64,000 nucleotides of DNA from Shewanella eurypsychrophilus (GTDB lineage: Bacteria > Pseudomonadota > Gammaproteobacteria > Enterobacterales > Shewanellaceae). The stretch covers positions 1,396,501 to 1,460,500 of the forward strand of contig NZ_CP045503.2 in the NCBI RefSeq assembly GCF_007004545.3, written 5' to 3'. A program made the position numbers and the translations under genes. Positions within the stretch are counted from its first letter, which is position 1. Each line of letters opens with the position of its first letter. The notes under the pieces were generated by a model. It did not search any database. It saw only the letters and a program-made list of their open reading frames with translations, and had not been told where the DNA came from. Below, piece after piece: positions 16,756 through 26,108 of this stretch.

Positions 16756-18039
16756 CTATCGGGCAGCCTTTTCAGGTTCCATATAATGCAGCGGCATGAT
16801 ACGAACGGTTTTGATCATGTTCTCAGCCACATCGACGACTTCGATGGGATAGCCTGAAATACGCATACTGGTATAGCGGGGGGGGATATCTTCTAGGTAC
16901 TCGACAATAAGACCGTTGAGTGTCTTAGGTCCGTCGGTGGGGAAGTCCCACTTCATCTCTTTATTCAACTCTCGAATATTGATGCAAGCTTCGATAAGAA
17001 AACTGCCATCTGGCTGTTGGTTTATCTCTTCACTCGGTGTTGGTTCTGGAGAGGTTGTAAAGTCGCCAACTATCTCCTCGAGTATATCCTCTAAGGTCAC
17101 TAACCCCTGTATATCACCATATTCATCGACGACCAGGCCTGTACGCTCTTTATTTTGTTGAAAGTTACTCAACTGCACATTAAGCGGTGTGCCTTCGGGA
17201 ACAAAGTAGAGTTCTTTTACTGCACGCAGCAAGGATGATTTACTGAATTGATTTTTCGATTGCAATCGCAGTGCATCACGTAAGTGCACAAAACCTACCG
17301 CGTCATCAATATTATCGCGGTACAGCAGCACGCGAGTGTGTGGACTGTGGATCACTTGCTTGGTGATACTTTTAAAATCGTCATTGATATTAATGGCAAA
17401 CAGTTCAGAGCGCGGGATCATAATATCTTCGACCGTGACCTTCTCCAGATCCATAATCGATAACAGCATTTCCTGGTGACGTCTTGGGATCAGCGCGCCA
17501 GCTTCATGAACCACGGTTCTGAGCTCCTCTTGGCTGAGGGCATCAGAAGTTCGCACCGAGCGGATCCCTAACAGATGCAGAAAACCAGAGGTGATGAAAT
17601 TGACCGCTTTTACTAATGGGCTAAGGATCAGCAGTAGCCACTTTAGAAGAAAGCTAGAAGGAAAAGCAATCCGTTCTGGATGCAAGGCGGCGATGGTCTT
17701 AGGTGTGACCTCGGCAAAGACTAATACCACTAAGGTCAACACGCCGGTAGCAATGGCGACACCGAGATCACCAAAGAGGCGTATACCGATAATTGTCGCG
17801 ATGGCTGAAGCCAAAATATTAACCAGATTATTGCCGATAAGAATAAGGCCAATGAGTCTATCTGGGCGCTCTAGCATTTTCATGGCGCGTAGGGCTCCCT
17901 TGTGTCCCTTAGAAGCAAGATGCTTTAAGCGGTATCGATTTAGGGACATCATGGCGGTTTCTGAGCCTGAAAAATAGGCAGAAATGATCAGAAGAACAAC
18001 AAGAATAATTAATAGTGTGCTGGTCGATATGGCGTCCAA
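16756..18039 (-). CDS. corB: CNNM/CorB-type transporter-associated protein with CBS pair
   Basis: Inner-membrane protein of the HlyC/CorC (YfjD/CorB) family, linked to magnesium and divalent cation handling. 427 residues: N-terminal CNNM (DUF21) domain with about four membrane segments (LLIILVVLLIISAYFSGSET start, signature of the family), a CBS pair at about 200-325 (DIMIPRSEL..., LVTLEDILEEIVGDF), and a C-terminal CorC_HlyC domain from about 335. It lies next to ypjD and ffh, the same arrangement as in E. coli. Magnesium transport itself is inferred from CNNM homologues. Confidence 0.9.
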   Translation of the reverse strand: MDAISTSTLLIILVVLLIISAYFSGSETAMMSLNRYRLKHLASKGHKGALRAMKMLERPDRLIGLILIGNNLVNILASAIATIIGIRLFGDLGVAIATGVLTLVVLVFAEVTPKTIAALHPERIAFPSSFLLKWLLLILSPLVKAVNFITSGFLHLLGIRSVRTSDALSQEELRTVVHEAGALIPRRHQEMLLSIMDLEKVTVEDIMIPRSELFAININDDFKSITKQVIHSPHTRVLLYRDNIDDAVGFVHLRDALRLQSKNQFSKSSLLRAVKELYFVPEGTPLNVQLSNFQQNKERTGLVVDEYGDIQGLVTLEDILEEIVGDFTTSPEPTPSEEINQQPDGSFLIEACINIRELNKEMKWDFPTDGPKTLNGLIVEYLEDIPPRYTSMRISGYPIEVVDVAENMIKTVRIMPLHYMEPEKAAR

Positions 18040-18206
18040 AAAGGCGCTCCATTGGGTTTAAAATGTAATTAAGTAAATGTTTTAATTCGATAACCAACTA
18101 TTTTGGCCAGCCATTTATCGATTTCATCACATTAACCGTTTGGGTTAAAGGCTAGTAATTACAGTGAATTGACTAGGGTGTCAAGCTTGAGCTGCCGATA
18201 ACAAAA

Positions 18207-18238
18207 CAGCCAATATAGGTTGCAACCCACATTGGCTG
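18207..18238 (-). terminator. Terminator after ypjD
   Basis: CAGCCAAT (18207-18214) and ATTGGCTG (18231-18238) with an inner GGTT/AACC stem; on the minus strand the hairpin is followed by TTTTGTT. Confidence 0.78.
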
Positions 18239-18267
18239 GTTAGTCTAGCTATTTAAACTGAGCTCGC

Positions 18268-19056
18268 TTAAGTTAATATTAACTCTTTAACTATTCTGGC
18301 ACCAAAATAAGCTAAAGAAAGTAAGCTAGCACCAGTTAAGGTATAAAGCACAGCAGTTCTTATCTTACACCCCACCCAATATTGCTGAGCCAGCATAGCA
18401 ATATAAGTAAACCACGCCAATATAGAGAGTATCGCTTTATGACCTTTGCCCTCTTCGAACATATCATCTAAGAAAATGAACCCTGTTGCCAATGCTAGGC
18501 TTAATAAAATCACGCCAACGATGACGAGGTGATAGAGCTGCTTTTCAACGGTCATCAGTGGTGGCATGGCCGGGCTCAACATCATTTTTTTGCTCTTCAA
18601 GCGATTTTGAATGATAGCCAGCTGAATCGCATAGAGAGCTGCAATCATTAGCGCACTGTATGCCATGAGTGAAAGCACAACATGAACCAAGATGTCTGGG
18701 TGGATCTCGAAGTGGGTAATATACTCTGGTGGTACTAGCCATAATAAGGCGACCGAAATCACTGAGCAGGCATAGACGACAGGTACAACAACGATCATTT
18801 TGAGCCTGAATAACAAAATAGTAAAACTAAAGGTGATGATCCAATTCACCATTGAGATGACATTGGTCAGACTAAAGTTTTGCCCATCTGTTGTCATTAT
18901 TGCCTGAGAAAGTGCAGCAGCATGTAGCACAACACCAATTGCTGCAAATCCAGCGACTAGACGGCGATTAGGGCCTTCTGAATGAAAAAGGCGGCCAGCG
19001 ACTAGCACTAAGGCTATGCAGTAGAAGAACATGGCTGAAGCGGAAAATATAACCAT
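18268..19056 (-). CDS. ypjD: YpjD, cytochrome c assembly (CcsA/CcmC-like) membrane protein
   Basis: 262 residues with eight or so hydrophobic helices, of the CcsA/CcmC-like cytochrome c assembly family. The usual tryptophan-rich haem-binding WWD signature is not evident (AWFTYIAMLAQQYWVG is the nearest segment), so a haem role is uncertain. The placement beside ffh and corB matches E. coli ypjD, whose function is not settled. It is divergent from ffh; the ATG lies 388 bp from the ffh start. Confidence 0.85.
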   Translation of the reverse strand: MVIFSASAMFFYCIALVLVAGRLFHSEGPNRRLVAGFAAIGVVLHAAALSQAIMTTDGQNFSLTNVISMVNWIITFSFTILLFRLKMIVVVPVVYACSVISVALLWLVPPEYITHFEIHPDILVHVVLSLMAYSALMIAALYAIQLAIIQNRLKSKKMMLSPAMPPLMTVEKQLYHLVIVGVILLSLALATGFIFLDDMFEEGKGHKAILSILAWFTYIAMLAQQYWVGCKIRTAVLYTLTGASLLSLAYFGARIVKELILT

Positions 19057-19444
19057 TAAGTATTAACCTATCGTTTTGTTTGCTACGGGACTGCGAAACT
19101 CACCATTAATAAGTGGGCGAGATGCAAGCGAAGGCTTCTTTTTAATCTTACTCCTAGAGTAACACGAGCGTAGGTGAGTTGTGCAGTAGATAGAGGTACA
19201 AAAATTAGTCCTTTCTGAGCGTTAGACCCAATTTTTACACTTTAATTTTGCTTGGAACAACATTCATAGCAGCATGATTGAGGATTGAGTTACACGGTGA
19301 CTATTTTCGCTCAGGGAATAAGCCGTTCTGATGTACTTCTCAATTTGCAGTGGTTCAACGAGTTCAGAAACTAGCATCTTGAGTTGGCTTGGGTATATAA
19401 TGCTGCCCAATAAATGTAAATTCTATCATGGTAATAACGCGATA
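19057..19444. other. Intergenic region between ypjD and ffh
   Basis: 388 bp between divergent start codons. An in-frame extension of ffh upstream to 19331 has no similarity to Ffh and is not counted as coding. I see no clear repeat or operator here. Confidence 0.5.
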
Positions 19445-20818
19445 ATGTTTGAGAACTTAACGGACAGATTGTCACGCTCGCTGAAAAACATCAGTGGTCG
19501 TGGTCGCTTAACAGAAGATAATGTTAAGGAAACGCTTAGAGAAGTGCGTATGGCACTGCTTGAGGCCGATGTCGCTTTACCTGTTGTACGAGCCTTCGTC
19601 AACAGTGTAAAAGAGCGTGCAGTGGGTCAGGAAGTCTCTAAAAGTTTAAGTCCCGGTCAAGCATTTATTAAGATAGTTCAGAGTGAACTTGAAAATGCCA
19701 TGGGCGAAGCCAATGAAGGGCTTGACCTTTCGGCTCAGCCGCCAGCCGTTATCATGATGGCGGGTTTGCAAGGTGCAGGTAAAACCACCAGTGTTGCTAA
19801 ACTGGGTAAGTTTCTGCGCGAGCGAGAGAAAAAATCTGTTCTAGTTGTGAGCGCCGATGTTTATCGTCCTGCGGCGATTAAGCAGCTAGAAACCTTGGCT
19901 ATCGAAGTCGATGTACAATTTTTCCCATCAGATGTTAGTCAAAAACCAGTCGATATCGTTAATGCGGCTATAGCACATGCCAAGCTTAAGTTTATCGATG
20001 TGGTGATAGTCGATACTGCAGGCCGTTTGCACGTCGATGAAAGCATGATGGATGAGATAAAGGCGCTGCACGCTGCGGCTAACCCTGTCGAAACCCTGTT
20101 TGTTGTTGACGCCATGACGGGTCAAGATGCGGCTAACACAGCAAAATCTTTCAATGAAGCTCTGCCTCTGACCGGTGTGGTGCTAACCAAGGTCGATGGT
20201 GATGCCCGAGGCGGTGCAGCATTATCTATCCGTCATATTACAGGTAAGCCAATTAAGTTCTTAGGTGTCGGTGAAAAGACCGACGCATTAGAAGCTTTCC
20301 ATCCAGATCGTGTAGCATCACGTATTCTAGGTATGGGCGATGTACTGTCACTGATTGAAGAAGTAGAACGCGGCGTCGATAAAGACAAGGCGATGAAGCT
20401 CGCAGCTAAAGTGAAGAAGGGCGGCAGCTTCGACCTTGAAGATTTCCGTGAACAGCTGAGTCAAATGAAAAATATGGGCGGCATGATGGGCATGATTGAA
20501 AAATTGCCTGGTGTTGGCCAGTTGCCACCCGAAGCGTTAGCTCAAGTACAAAGTGGCAAAATGACGAATCAAATGGAAGCCATCATTAGCTCGATGACAC
20601 CCGGTGAGCGTAAACGCCCAGATATCATTAAGGGGTCACGTAAGCGTAGAATTGCGGCGGGATCTGGAACGCAAATCCAAGATGTGAACCGTCTACTAAA
20701 GCAGTTCACTCAGATGCAGAAGATGATGAAGAAGATGTCAGCTAAAGGCGGCATGAAAAAGATGATGCGTGGCATGAGTGGTATGTTACCTCCTGGAATG
20801 AAGATGCCGGGTCGTTAG
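19445..20818 (+). CDS. ffh: Signal recognition particle GTPase (Fifty-four homologue)
   Basis: Co-translational targeting GTPase that binds 4.5S RNA and signal peptides. 457 residues from ATG 19445 (MFENLTDRLSRSLKNISGRG). N domain (1-90), then GTPase motifs GLQGAGKTTSVAKLGKFL (P loop), DVYRPAA, DTAGRLHVD and TKVDGDARGG. A methionine-rich M domain follows from about 300, with the RNA-binding GSRKRRIAAGSG and the tail MMRGMSGMLPPGMKMPGR. The ribosome binding site is weak. The last codons are repeated twice more downstream at 108-bp spacing. Confidence 0.97.
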   Translation: MFENLTDRLSRSLKNISGRGRLTEDNVKETLREVRMALLEADVALPVVRAFVNSVKERAVGQEVSKSLSPGQAFIKIVQSELENAMGEANEGLDLSAQPPAVIMMAGLQGAGKTTSVAKLGKFLREREKKSVLVVSADVYRPAAIKQLETLAIEVDVQFFPSDVSQKPVDIVNAAIAHAKLKFIDVVIVDTAGRLHVDESMMDEIKALHAAANPVETLFVVDAMTGQDAANTAKSFNEALPLTGVVLTKVDGDARGGAALSIRHITGKPIKFLGVGEKTDALEAFHPDRVASRILGMGDVLSLIEEVERGVDKDKAMKLAAKVKKGGSFDLEDFREQLSQMKNMGGMMGMIEKLPGVGQLPPEALAQVQSGKMTNQMEAIISSMTPGERKRPDIIKGSRKRRIAAGSGTQIQDVNRLLKQFTQMQKMMKKMSAKGGMKKMMRGMSGMLPPGMKMPGR

Positions 20819-21036
20819 ATTCAGATTAGCAGGTGTTTTAATGGTATGTCCCCATCAGAGATGATGATGTGTGTATGATCAGTAAGTGGCATGTAGCCTC
20901 CTGGAATGAAGATGCCGGGTCGCTAAATTGAGATTAGCAGGTGTTTTAATGGCATGTCACTATCAGAGATGATGATGTCTGTATGATCAGTAAGTGGCAT
21001 GTTACCTCCTGGAATGAAGATGCCGGGTCGTTAGAG
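20780..21036 (+). repeat. 108-bp tandem repeats of the ffh 3' end
   Basis: The sequence encoding PPGMKMPGR plus stop (TCCTGGAATGAAGATGCCGG) begins at 20791, 20899 and 21007, exactly 108 bp apart. The interval (AGATTAGCAGGTGTTTTAATGG, then the GAGATGATGATG stretch, then CAGTAAGTGGCATG) is also repeated with few differences. The first copy is the true gene end; the others are non-coding. The last copy stops just past the TAG at 21033. Confidence 0.93.
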
Positions 21037-21210
21037 TAACTGTTTCAAACGTTTTATGGCTCATAGATGCTAATATTGTTGTCTATGGGCTTTTTATTTA
21101 CTGTGACTATTTCGTTGCCAATGACGCATTGCAGTAGGAATTAGCTATAAAATTATTAGTAGTAATTTTGATTATATTGAATAGACTTTAATCACAATTG
21201 CTATATTTGG

Positions 21211-21294
21211 TTGCATTCGCTGGCGAGTAAGGTAAAATCGTCCGGCTTTCTATCTGGAACTTTCCGCGAACACGGGGTTCCAGTTTTTATTTTT
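21211..21294 (+). promoter_or_regulatory. rpsP promoter and possible attenuator
   Basis: TTGCAT (21211-21216), 16-bp spacer and TAAAAT (21233-21238) form a likely promoter. About 10 nt past the expected start, CTGGAAC (21254-21260) pairs with GTTCCAG (21277-21283), with an inner CCG/CGG, followed by TTTTTATTTTT. This looks like an intrinsic terminator inside the leader of the ribosomal protein operon, so premature termination or processing could set its expression. Confidence 0.65.
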
Positions 21295-21333
21295 GCTTCA
21301 TTTAGAAGCGAATCATTAGAGGATAAAAGACGC

Positions 21334-21585
21334 ATGGTTACCATTCGTTTAGCTCGTGGCGGCGCAAAAAAGCGTCCATTTTACAACATCGTAGTTGCTG
21401 ATAGCCGTAATGCTCGTGACGGTCGTTTCATCGAACGTGTTGGTTTCTTCAACCCAATGGCTCGTGGCCAGGAAGAAACTCTACGTTTAGACCTAGCTCG
21501 TGTTGAGCACTGGGTTGCAACTGGTGCTGCTACATCTGATCGTGTAGCAAAGCTGATCAAAGACGCTCGTAAAGCTGCGGCTTAA
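21334..21585 (+). CDS. rpsP: 30S ribosomal protein S16
   Basis: 83 residues starting [20 protein letters not shown], the standard S16 N terminus, with [12 protein letters not shown] conserved. AGAGGA precedes the ATG at 21334; the frame extends upstream to 21211 but that part is leader RNA. First gene of the rpsP-rimM-trmD-rplS operon, joining a ribosomal protein, an assembly factor and a tRNA methyltransferase. Confidence 0.98.
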
Positions 21586-21605
21586 TTGCGTTAAGGTATA
21601 GATTG

Positions 21606-22136
21606 ATGAGTAGTAAACAAGAACCTGTCGTACTGGGCAAATTAGGTTCCAGTCATGGCATTAAGGGTTGGTTGAAGATCACTACCTATACCGATTCTGT
21701 TGAAGGTATTTTTGACTATTCTCCTTGGTTGATTAAAGAGCAGGGTGAATGGCGCGAGGTTAAGGTGCTCCAGTGGCGTTTTCAGGGTAAAGCGGTAGTC
21801 GCTTGTCTTGAGGGTGTAGAAACACGGGAACACGCGCAGATGCTCACTAATTGTGAGATTGCGGTTGCTGCAGAACAGATGCAAACTTTGCCAGAAGACG
21901 AGTTCTACTGGCGAGATCTTATCGGTTGTGAAGTGATAAATACCAAAGGCTATAACATGGGCAAGGTTCAGGAGATCGTGGAAACAGGATCGAATGATGT
22001 ATTGTTTGTTAAAGCTAATGCGAAAGATGGCTTCGGCAAAGCGGAACGTATGATCCCCTTTGTCACCGAGCAGTTCATCATTGAGGTGAACCTAACGGAA
22101 AAACAGATCACAGTGGATTGGGATCCGGACTTTTAA
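21606..22136 (+). CDS. rimM: Ribosome maturation factor RimM
   Basis: Assembly factor for the 30S head that binds S19. 176 residues: RimM N domain ([22 protein letters not shown]) and a PRC-barrel C domain ([13 protein letters not shown]...). It lies 20 bp after rpsP. ATG 21606 is chosen; a TTG three bases upstream is also in frame. Confidence 0.97.
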   Translation: MSSKQEPVVLGKLGSSHGIKGWLKITTYTDSVEGIFDYSPWLIKEQGEWREVKVLQWRFQGKAVVACLEGVETREHAQMLTNCEIAVAAEQMQTLPEDEFYWRDLIGCEVINTKGYNMGKVQEIVETGSNDVLFVKANAKDGFGKAERMIPFVTEQFIIEVNLTEKQITVDWDPDF

Positions 22137-22151
22137 GTCGAGGTAGAACAT

Positions 22152-22898
22152 ATGCGGTTAGGGGTAGTAACCCTGTTTCCTGAGATGTTTCGCGCCGTAA
22201 CAGACTTTGGAGTAACGGGTCGGGCCGTTAAAAATGGCCTGCTTGAGTTGCAAACGTGGAATCCTCGAGATTTCACCCATGATAAACATAAGACAGTGGA
22301 TGACCGACCTTATGGCGGTGGCCCTGGCATGTTAATGATGGTGCAACCTTTACGCGAAGCTATTCATGCAGCAAAAGCTGCGACTGGCGACAGTGCGAAG
22401 GTGATTTACCTTTCTCCTCAAGGGCGCAAGCTGACACAGCAGGGCGTCGAAGAGTTAGCTAAATCCGACAGTTTGATTTTAGTGTGTGGACGGTACGAAG
22501 GTATCGATGAACGCATTATTCAAACTGAAGTGGATGAAGAGTGGTCAATAGGAGATTACGTGCTTTCGGGCGGTGAACTTCCTGCGATGGCTCTGATTGA
22601 TTCAGTATCACGGCTTGTTCCTGGTGTACTAGGAAAAAAAGCTTCGGCAGAGCAGGATTCCTTCTCTGATGGATTATTGGATTGTCCCCACTATACTCGT
22701 CCTGAAACCTTGGATGGTCTAGATGTACCGGCAGTGTTGTTAAGTGGCAACCACGAACATATTAGACGCTGGCGTCTACAGCAAAGTCTCGGTAGAACTT
22801 TGTTAAGACGGCCAGATTTATTACAAAATCTAGCTCTGACTGACGAACAAACGAAGCTACTAAATGAGTTTGTTGAACAAACAAACCAAGGCGGATAG
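22152..22898 (+). CDS. trmD: tRNA (guanine-N1)-methyltransferase
   Basis: SPOUT-class enzyme making m1G37 in tRNAs, with S-adenosylmethionine as donor. 248 residues; start [13 protein letters not shown], knot-forming motifs [21 protein letters not shown] and the [11 protein letters not shown] loop are all present. 15 bp after rimM in the same operon. Confidence 0.98.
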   Translation: MRLGVVTLFPEMFRAVTDFGVTGRAVKNGLLELQTWNPRDFTHDKHKTVDDRPYGGGPGMLMMVQPLREAIHAAKAATGDSAKVIYLSPQGRKLTQQGVEELAKSDSLILVCGRYEGIDERIIQTEVDEEWSIGDYVLSGGELPAMALIDSVSRLVPGVLGKKASAEQDSFSDGLLDCPHYTRPETLDGLDVPAVLLSGNHEHIRRWRLQQSLGRTLLRRPDLLQNLALTDEQTKLLNEFVEQTNQGG

Positions 22899-22933
22899 TT
22901 ACGTGCAGTTATATCTAGTAATGGAGTTTATTC

Positions 22934-23287
22934 ATGAATAACATCATTAAAATGCTCAACGAAGAGCAGATGAAGCAAGATGTACCAGAGTTTGGTGCAG
23001 GTGACACAGTAGTTGTTAAAGTACGAGTTGTAGAAGGCGGTAAAGAGCGTCTACAGTCGTTCGAAGGCGTTGTAATCGCTAAGCGTAACCGCGGCGTTCA
23101 CTCTGCATTCACAGTACGTAAGATCTCTAATGGTGAAGGTGTTGAGCGTGCGTTCCAGACTCACAGCCCAATCATCTCTAGCATCGAAGTTAAGCGTCGC
23201 GGCCGTGTTCGTCGTGCTAAGCTTTACTATCTACGTGAGCGTTCAGGTAAGTCTGCACGTATCCGTGAGAAGCTAGCTACTAAGTAA
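22934..23287 (+). CDS. rplS: 50S ribosomal protein L19
   Basis: 117 residues starting [20 protein letters not shown], with [20 protein letters not shown] and the basic tail [18 protein letters not shown] lies before the ATG. Last gene of the operon, followed by a strong terminator. Confidence 0.98.
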   Translation: MNNIIKMLNEEQMKQDVPEFGAGDTVVVKVRVVEGGKERLQSFEGVVIAKRNRGVHSAFTVRKISNGEGVERAFQTHSPIISSIEVKRRGRVRRAKLYYLRERSGKSARIREKLATK

Positions 23288-23330
23288 TTTAGTAGTACGC
23301 AGTAAGAAAAGATGCAGTGTTCGCACAATA

Positions 23331-23352
23331 ACCCGCCTTATGGCGGGTTTTT
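23331..23352 (+). terminator. Terminator of the rpsP-rplS operon
   Basis: ACCCGCC (23331-23337) pairs with GGCGGGT (23342-23348) over a 4-nt loop, followed by TTTT. Confidence 0.92.
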
Positions 23353-23386
23353 GTGATCTAGAGGAAAAGAAAAGTTTTCGAGTACA

Positions 23387-23412
23387 AGACAAGGCTAAGA
23401 AAGTGTCGAGTT
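23387..23412 (+). repeat. Left 26-bp direct repeat flanking the LRR gene
   Basis: AGACAAGGCT-A-AGAAAGTGT-C-GAGTT. The same sequence with two substitutions occurs at 24659-24684 on the other side of the lipoprotein gene. The stretch from here to about 23475 is purine-rich with repeated GAGAAAG. Confidence 0.85.
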
Positions 23413-23493
23413 GCGAGTTAAAGATTAAGCTGAGAAAGCGATAAGTCTCGAGATAGAGCAGAGAAAGCCATAAGCAAATCAAAACCACAGGTC

Positions 23494-23518
23494 ATTCCGG
23501 CGTGCTTGTGGCCGGAAT
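23494..23518. repeat. REP-like hairpin (ATTCCGGC...GCCGGAAT)
   Basis: ATTCCGGC (23494-23501) and GCCGGAAT (23511-23518) with a 9-nt loop, within GTCATTCCGG...CCGGAATCCAG. This form is a widespread bacterial intergenic repeat. Only one copy was noticed in this window. Confidence 0.7.
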
Positions 23519-23777
23519 CCAGCTTTTAGCTCAAAGATTCGAGGGAAGGTTACGAAAGTTGCGAGACTCGAGGCAAGTCAAAAGCAAAGAAGTGGATTTA
23601 GACTAGCTTCAATCCATGAAGTTATATTTTTGTGCCTCAAACCTCAAACCTCAAACTAGAAGATTATTTCATTAAGTATCAATTTGTTACCTCCGTTTAA
23701 TTTCTCTTGAGCTGTATCTATAAATAGATATACATTTGACAGCGATGGGAATTCAAACAGTTAAAAGGAACTTATTT

Positions 23778-24644
23778 ATGCCAGCCTACCTACCTAAGGT
23801 AAATACCTCATTTTCGATCTTTTTGTTAGCCGTTAGTTCATTGGCTCTTACAGCCTGTAGTAGTGATGATGTAATAGAGGAGCCTAGTGAGCTCGATACT
23901 ATTTCATTCTCCTCACCTGCAATGCAGAGCTGTTTTGATTTCGCCCGAGAGCAGGGAGATTGGCTGACCATCGCGGATGTGAAGAGTTTAAATTGTAATG
24001 ATGAGTTAATAGATTCGCTCGAGGGGATAGAACTGCTAACTCAACTTGAGACCTTAGATATCCTACACTCGGTGGCCACAGAGTTTGACCTTAGCCACAA
24101 CAGTGAGTTGAAAAAACTAACTCTATGGTTTAACGAAAAACTGACGAATTTAGATTTAAGTAACAATGCTAAATTAGAATCAATTGACTTAGCTCACAAT
24201 GGGATCCAATCACTAAATATTAGCCACCTAGCTGATTTGAAACAGGCATACCTATTTGATAACCCTGTGGAGCAGATTGACTTGCAGTATTCAAATGAAA
24301 TTGTAGAACTCCACCTTGCTAAAGGGAAGCTAACATCACTTGATATCAGTGAGTTAACCAATTTAATTAACCTATTTGTTTATGATAATCAGCTAACCAA
24401 TCTCGACATTAGTCAAAACCCTAATATTGAGATAGTTAATGTCAGTCAAAATAAGCTAACGAGTATTGAGTTGCAGTCTAATGTCTATTTACAAGTATTG
24501 ATGGCCTCACAAAATCATCTTGAAACTATCGATTTGATGCAGAACGGTGAACTACAAACGGTTGATCTTCAAAATAACCCGTTAAGTAATGAAGCTTTAT
24601 TATATTTGGATAATATCGACTGGATACCAAACCTACTCTATTAA
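23778..24644 (+). CDS. Leucine-rich-repeat lipoprotein
   Basis: 288 residues. A signal peptide with lipobox (LALTAC-SS, about residues 24-29) predicts an outer-membrane or inner-membrane lipoprotein. After a short linker come 8-9 leucine-rich repeats of about 21 residues with the pattern LTSLDIS-x-x-x-N (for example LTNLDLSNNAKLESIDLAHN), the bacterial short LRR type seen in internalin-like proteins. Such folds bind proteins, but no partner can be named. ATG 23778 is chosen: AAGGA lies eight bases upstream and the N terminus then fits a lipoprotein signal. It stands alone between 26-bp direct repeats. Confidence 0.82.
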   Translation: MPAYLPKVNTSFSIFLLAVSSLALTACSSDDVIEEPSELDTISFSSPAMQSCFDFAREQGDWLTIADVKSLNCNDELIDSLEGIELLTQLETLDILHSVATEFDLSHNSELKKLTLWFNEKLTNLDLSNNAKLESIDLAHNGIQSLNISHLADLKQAYLFDNPVEQIDLQYSNEIVELHLAKGKLTSLDISELTNLINLFVYDNQLTNLDISQNPNIEIVNVSQNKLTSIELQSNVYLQVLMASQNHLETIDLMQNGELQTVDLQNNPLSNEALLYLDNIDWIPNLLY

Positions 24645-24658
24645 AGTTATAAGGCACG

Positions 24659-24684
24659 AGACAAGGCTGAGAAAGTGTTGAGTT
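24659..24684 (+). repeat. Right 26-bp direct repeat flanking the LRR gene
   Basis: 24 of 26 bases match 23387-23412, in the same orientation, 15 bp after the LRR lipoprotein stop codon. Confidence 0.85.
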
Positions 24685-24727
24685 ACTCGGTTCGAGGAAA
24701 AAACAGAGGACAAAAAAGAGGAGCCGC

Positions 24728-24759
24728 TTCCTAGTTTCCTAGCGTCTAAAACCTAGGAA
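24728..24759. repeat. CTAG-rich inverted repeat upstream of aroF
   Basis: TTCCTAG (24728-24734) is complementary to CTAGGAA (24753-24759), with a further CTAG between. Same group as the elements near 3852, 11768, 16031 and 49097. It lies between the LRR gene and the aroF promoter region. Confidence 0.65.
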
Positions 24760-24919
24760 CTTTTCCTCTACCCCATCAATTTTTATTTAGTTTACAGATC
24801 TTGCTTGATCTTATTTTAAACCACAGGCATAGTTAGCTCTCAGGTGTAATGGTGTAGCAGTACGGCGATACGGGTTGTGTCGGAACCAATTAATAACGGA
24901 TAGACCTCAGGTGGGTAGT

Positions 24920-26011
24920 ATGCAGCAAGATACAATTAACAATGTTCATATCAGTTCAGAAAAAGTATTAGTGACTCCTCAGGAGTTGAAGCTTGAGCTA
25001 CCTCTGTCTAAAGATGCTTACCATTACGTATTGAATGCACGTAAGACAGTCGCTGATATCGTTCATAAGCGTGATAACCGAGTGTTGATTGTCTGCGGTC
25101 CTTGCTCTATCCATGATATTAAATCTGCGAAGGAGTATGCGCTTAAGCTTAAGAAACTTCATGATGAGCTTAGTAGTGAATTTTACATCCTGATGCGTGT
25201 TTACTTTGAGAAGCCAAGAACGACAGTCGGCTGGAAAGGCATGATCAATGATCCTGATATGAATGAGTCATTCGATGTCGAGAAAGGCTTACGTCAAGCT
25301 CGTGAACTGATGATCTTCTTAGCAGAACTCGGCTTACCTGTGGCGACAGAAGCGTTAGACCCGATTAGCCCGCAATACTTGTCAGAGCTTGTCACTTGGT
25401 CTGCGATTGGTGCTCGTACTACTGAATCTCAAACTCACAGAGAGATGGCATCGGGTTTATCTATGCCTGTCGGCTTTAAGAATGGTACCGATGGCAAGCT
25501 CGCTGTTGCAATCAATGCGCTAGAATCTGCTGCCAGTAGCCACCGCTTTATGGGGATTAACCAGCAGGGGCAAGTTGCTCTGCTACAAACAGCGGGCAAT
25601 CCTGATGGCCATGTCATTTTACGCGGTGGTAAAACACCAAACTATGATGCCGTTAGTGTGGCTGAATGTGAAAGGCAACTGCATGGTGCTGCACTCAATG
25701 CGCGTTTGATTGTCGATTGTAGTCATGGTAATTCATCGAAAGATCACCGTAAACAACCCGCCGTGTGCGAAGACGTATTTAATCAAATTAGTGAAGGTAA
25801 TCAGTCAATCATTGGTGTTATGCTTGAGAGTCACCTCAAAGAGGGGAATCAAAGCAGCAACAAGCCTATGGCTGAACTCGAGTATGGTGTCTCCGTGACT
25901 GATGCGTGTATTGATTGGGAAGCTACTGAAGTACTATTGCGTGATGGCGCCGCAAGCTTATCGTTAGTACTTGCTAGCCGCTTTGAGATGCCTAAAGTGG
26001 TAAATGCCTAA
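24920..26011 (+). CDS. aroF: 3-deoxy-7-phosphoheptulonate (DAHP) synthase, class I alpha
   Basis: Condenses phosphoenolpyruvate and erythrose 4-phosphate in the first step of aromatic synthesis. 363 residues from ATG 24920 (MQQDTINNVHISSE), with GTGGG upstream; the frame is open to a GTG at 24875 but that part is not conserved. Catalytic motifs: LIVCGPCSIHD, MRVYFEKPRTTVGWKG, GARTTESQTHR, KNGTDGKL and IVDCSHGNSSKDHRKQ. Its place just before tyrA suggests the tyrosine-regulated isozyme AroF, as in enterics; the sequence alone does not prove the effector. Confidence 0.95.
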   Translation: MQQDTINNVHISSEKVLVTPQELKLELPLSKDAYHYVLNARKTVADIVHKRDNRVLIVCGPCSIHDIKSAKEYALKLKKLHDELSSEFYILMRVYFEKPRTTVGWKGMINDPDMNESFDVEKGLRQARELMIFLAELGLPVATEALDPISPQYLSELVTWSAIGARTTESQTHREMASGLSMPVGFKNGTDGKLAVAINALESAASSHRFMGINQQGQVALLQTAGNPDGHVILRGGKTPNYDAVSVAECERQLHGAALNARLIVDCSHGNSSKDHRKQPAVCEDVFNQISEGNQSIIGVMLESHLKEGNQSSNKPMAELEYGVSVTDACIDWEATEVLLRDGAASLSLVLASRFEMPKVVNA

Positions 26012-26022
26012 AAGTCATGTTG

Positions 26023-26053
26023 CAGCCAAATACAATATGATTTGGCTGTTTAT
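26023..26053 (+). terminator. Hairpin between aroF and tyrA
   Basis: CAGCCAAAT (26023-26031) pairs with ATTTGGCTG (26040-26048), followed by TTTAT. It could partly terminate aroF transcripts before tyrA. Confidence 0.65.
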
Positions 26054-26108
26054 CGTATGCTTGTACTAAAAACAAACCAATTTCGCTTTCTTGATGGATA
26101 GATGATTA

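Noticed and set aside
17591..17977. 128-codon plus-strand ORF inside corB
   Set aside because: It is antisense to the conserved CNNM domain of the minus-strand gene, with no domain signature.
24771..24919. TyrR boxes upstream of aroF
   Set aside because: Only an isolated TTTACA half-site is present; no TGTAAA-N6-TTTACA pair could be found.
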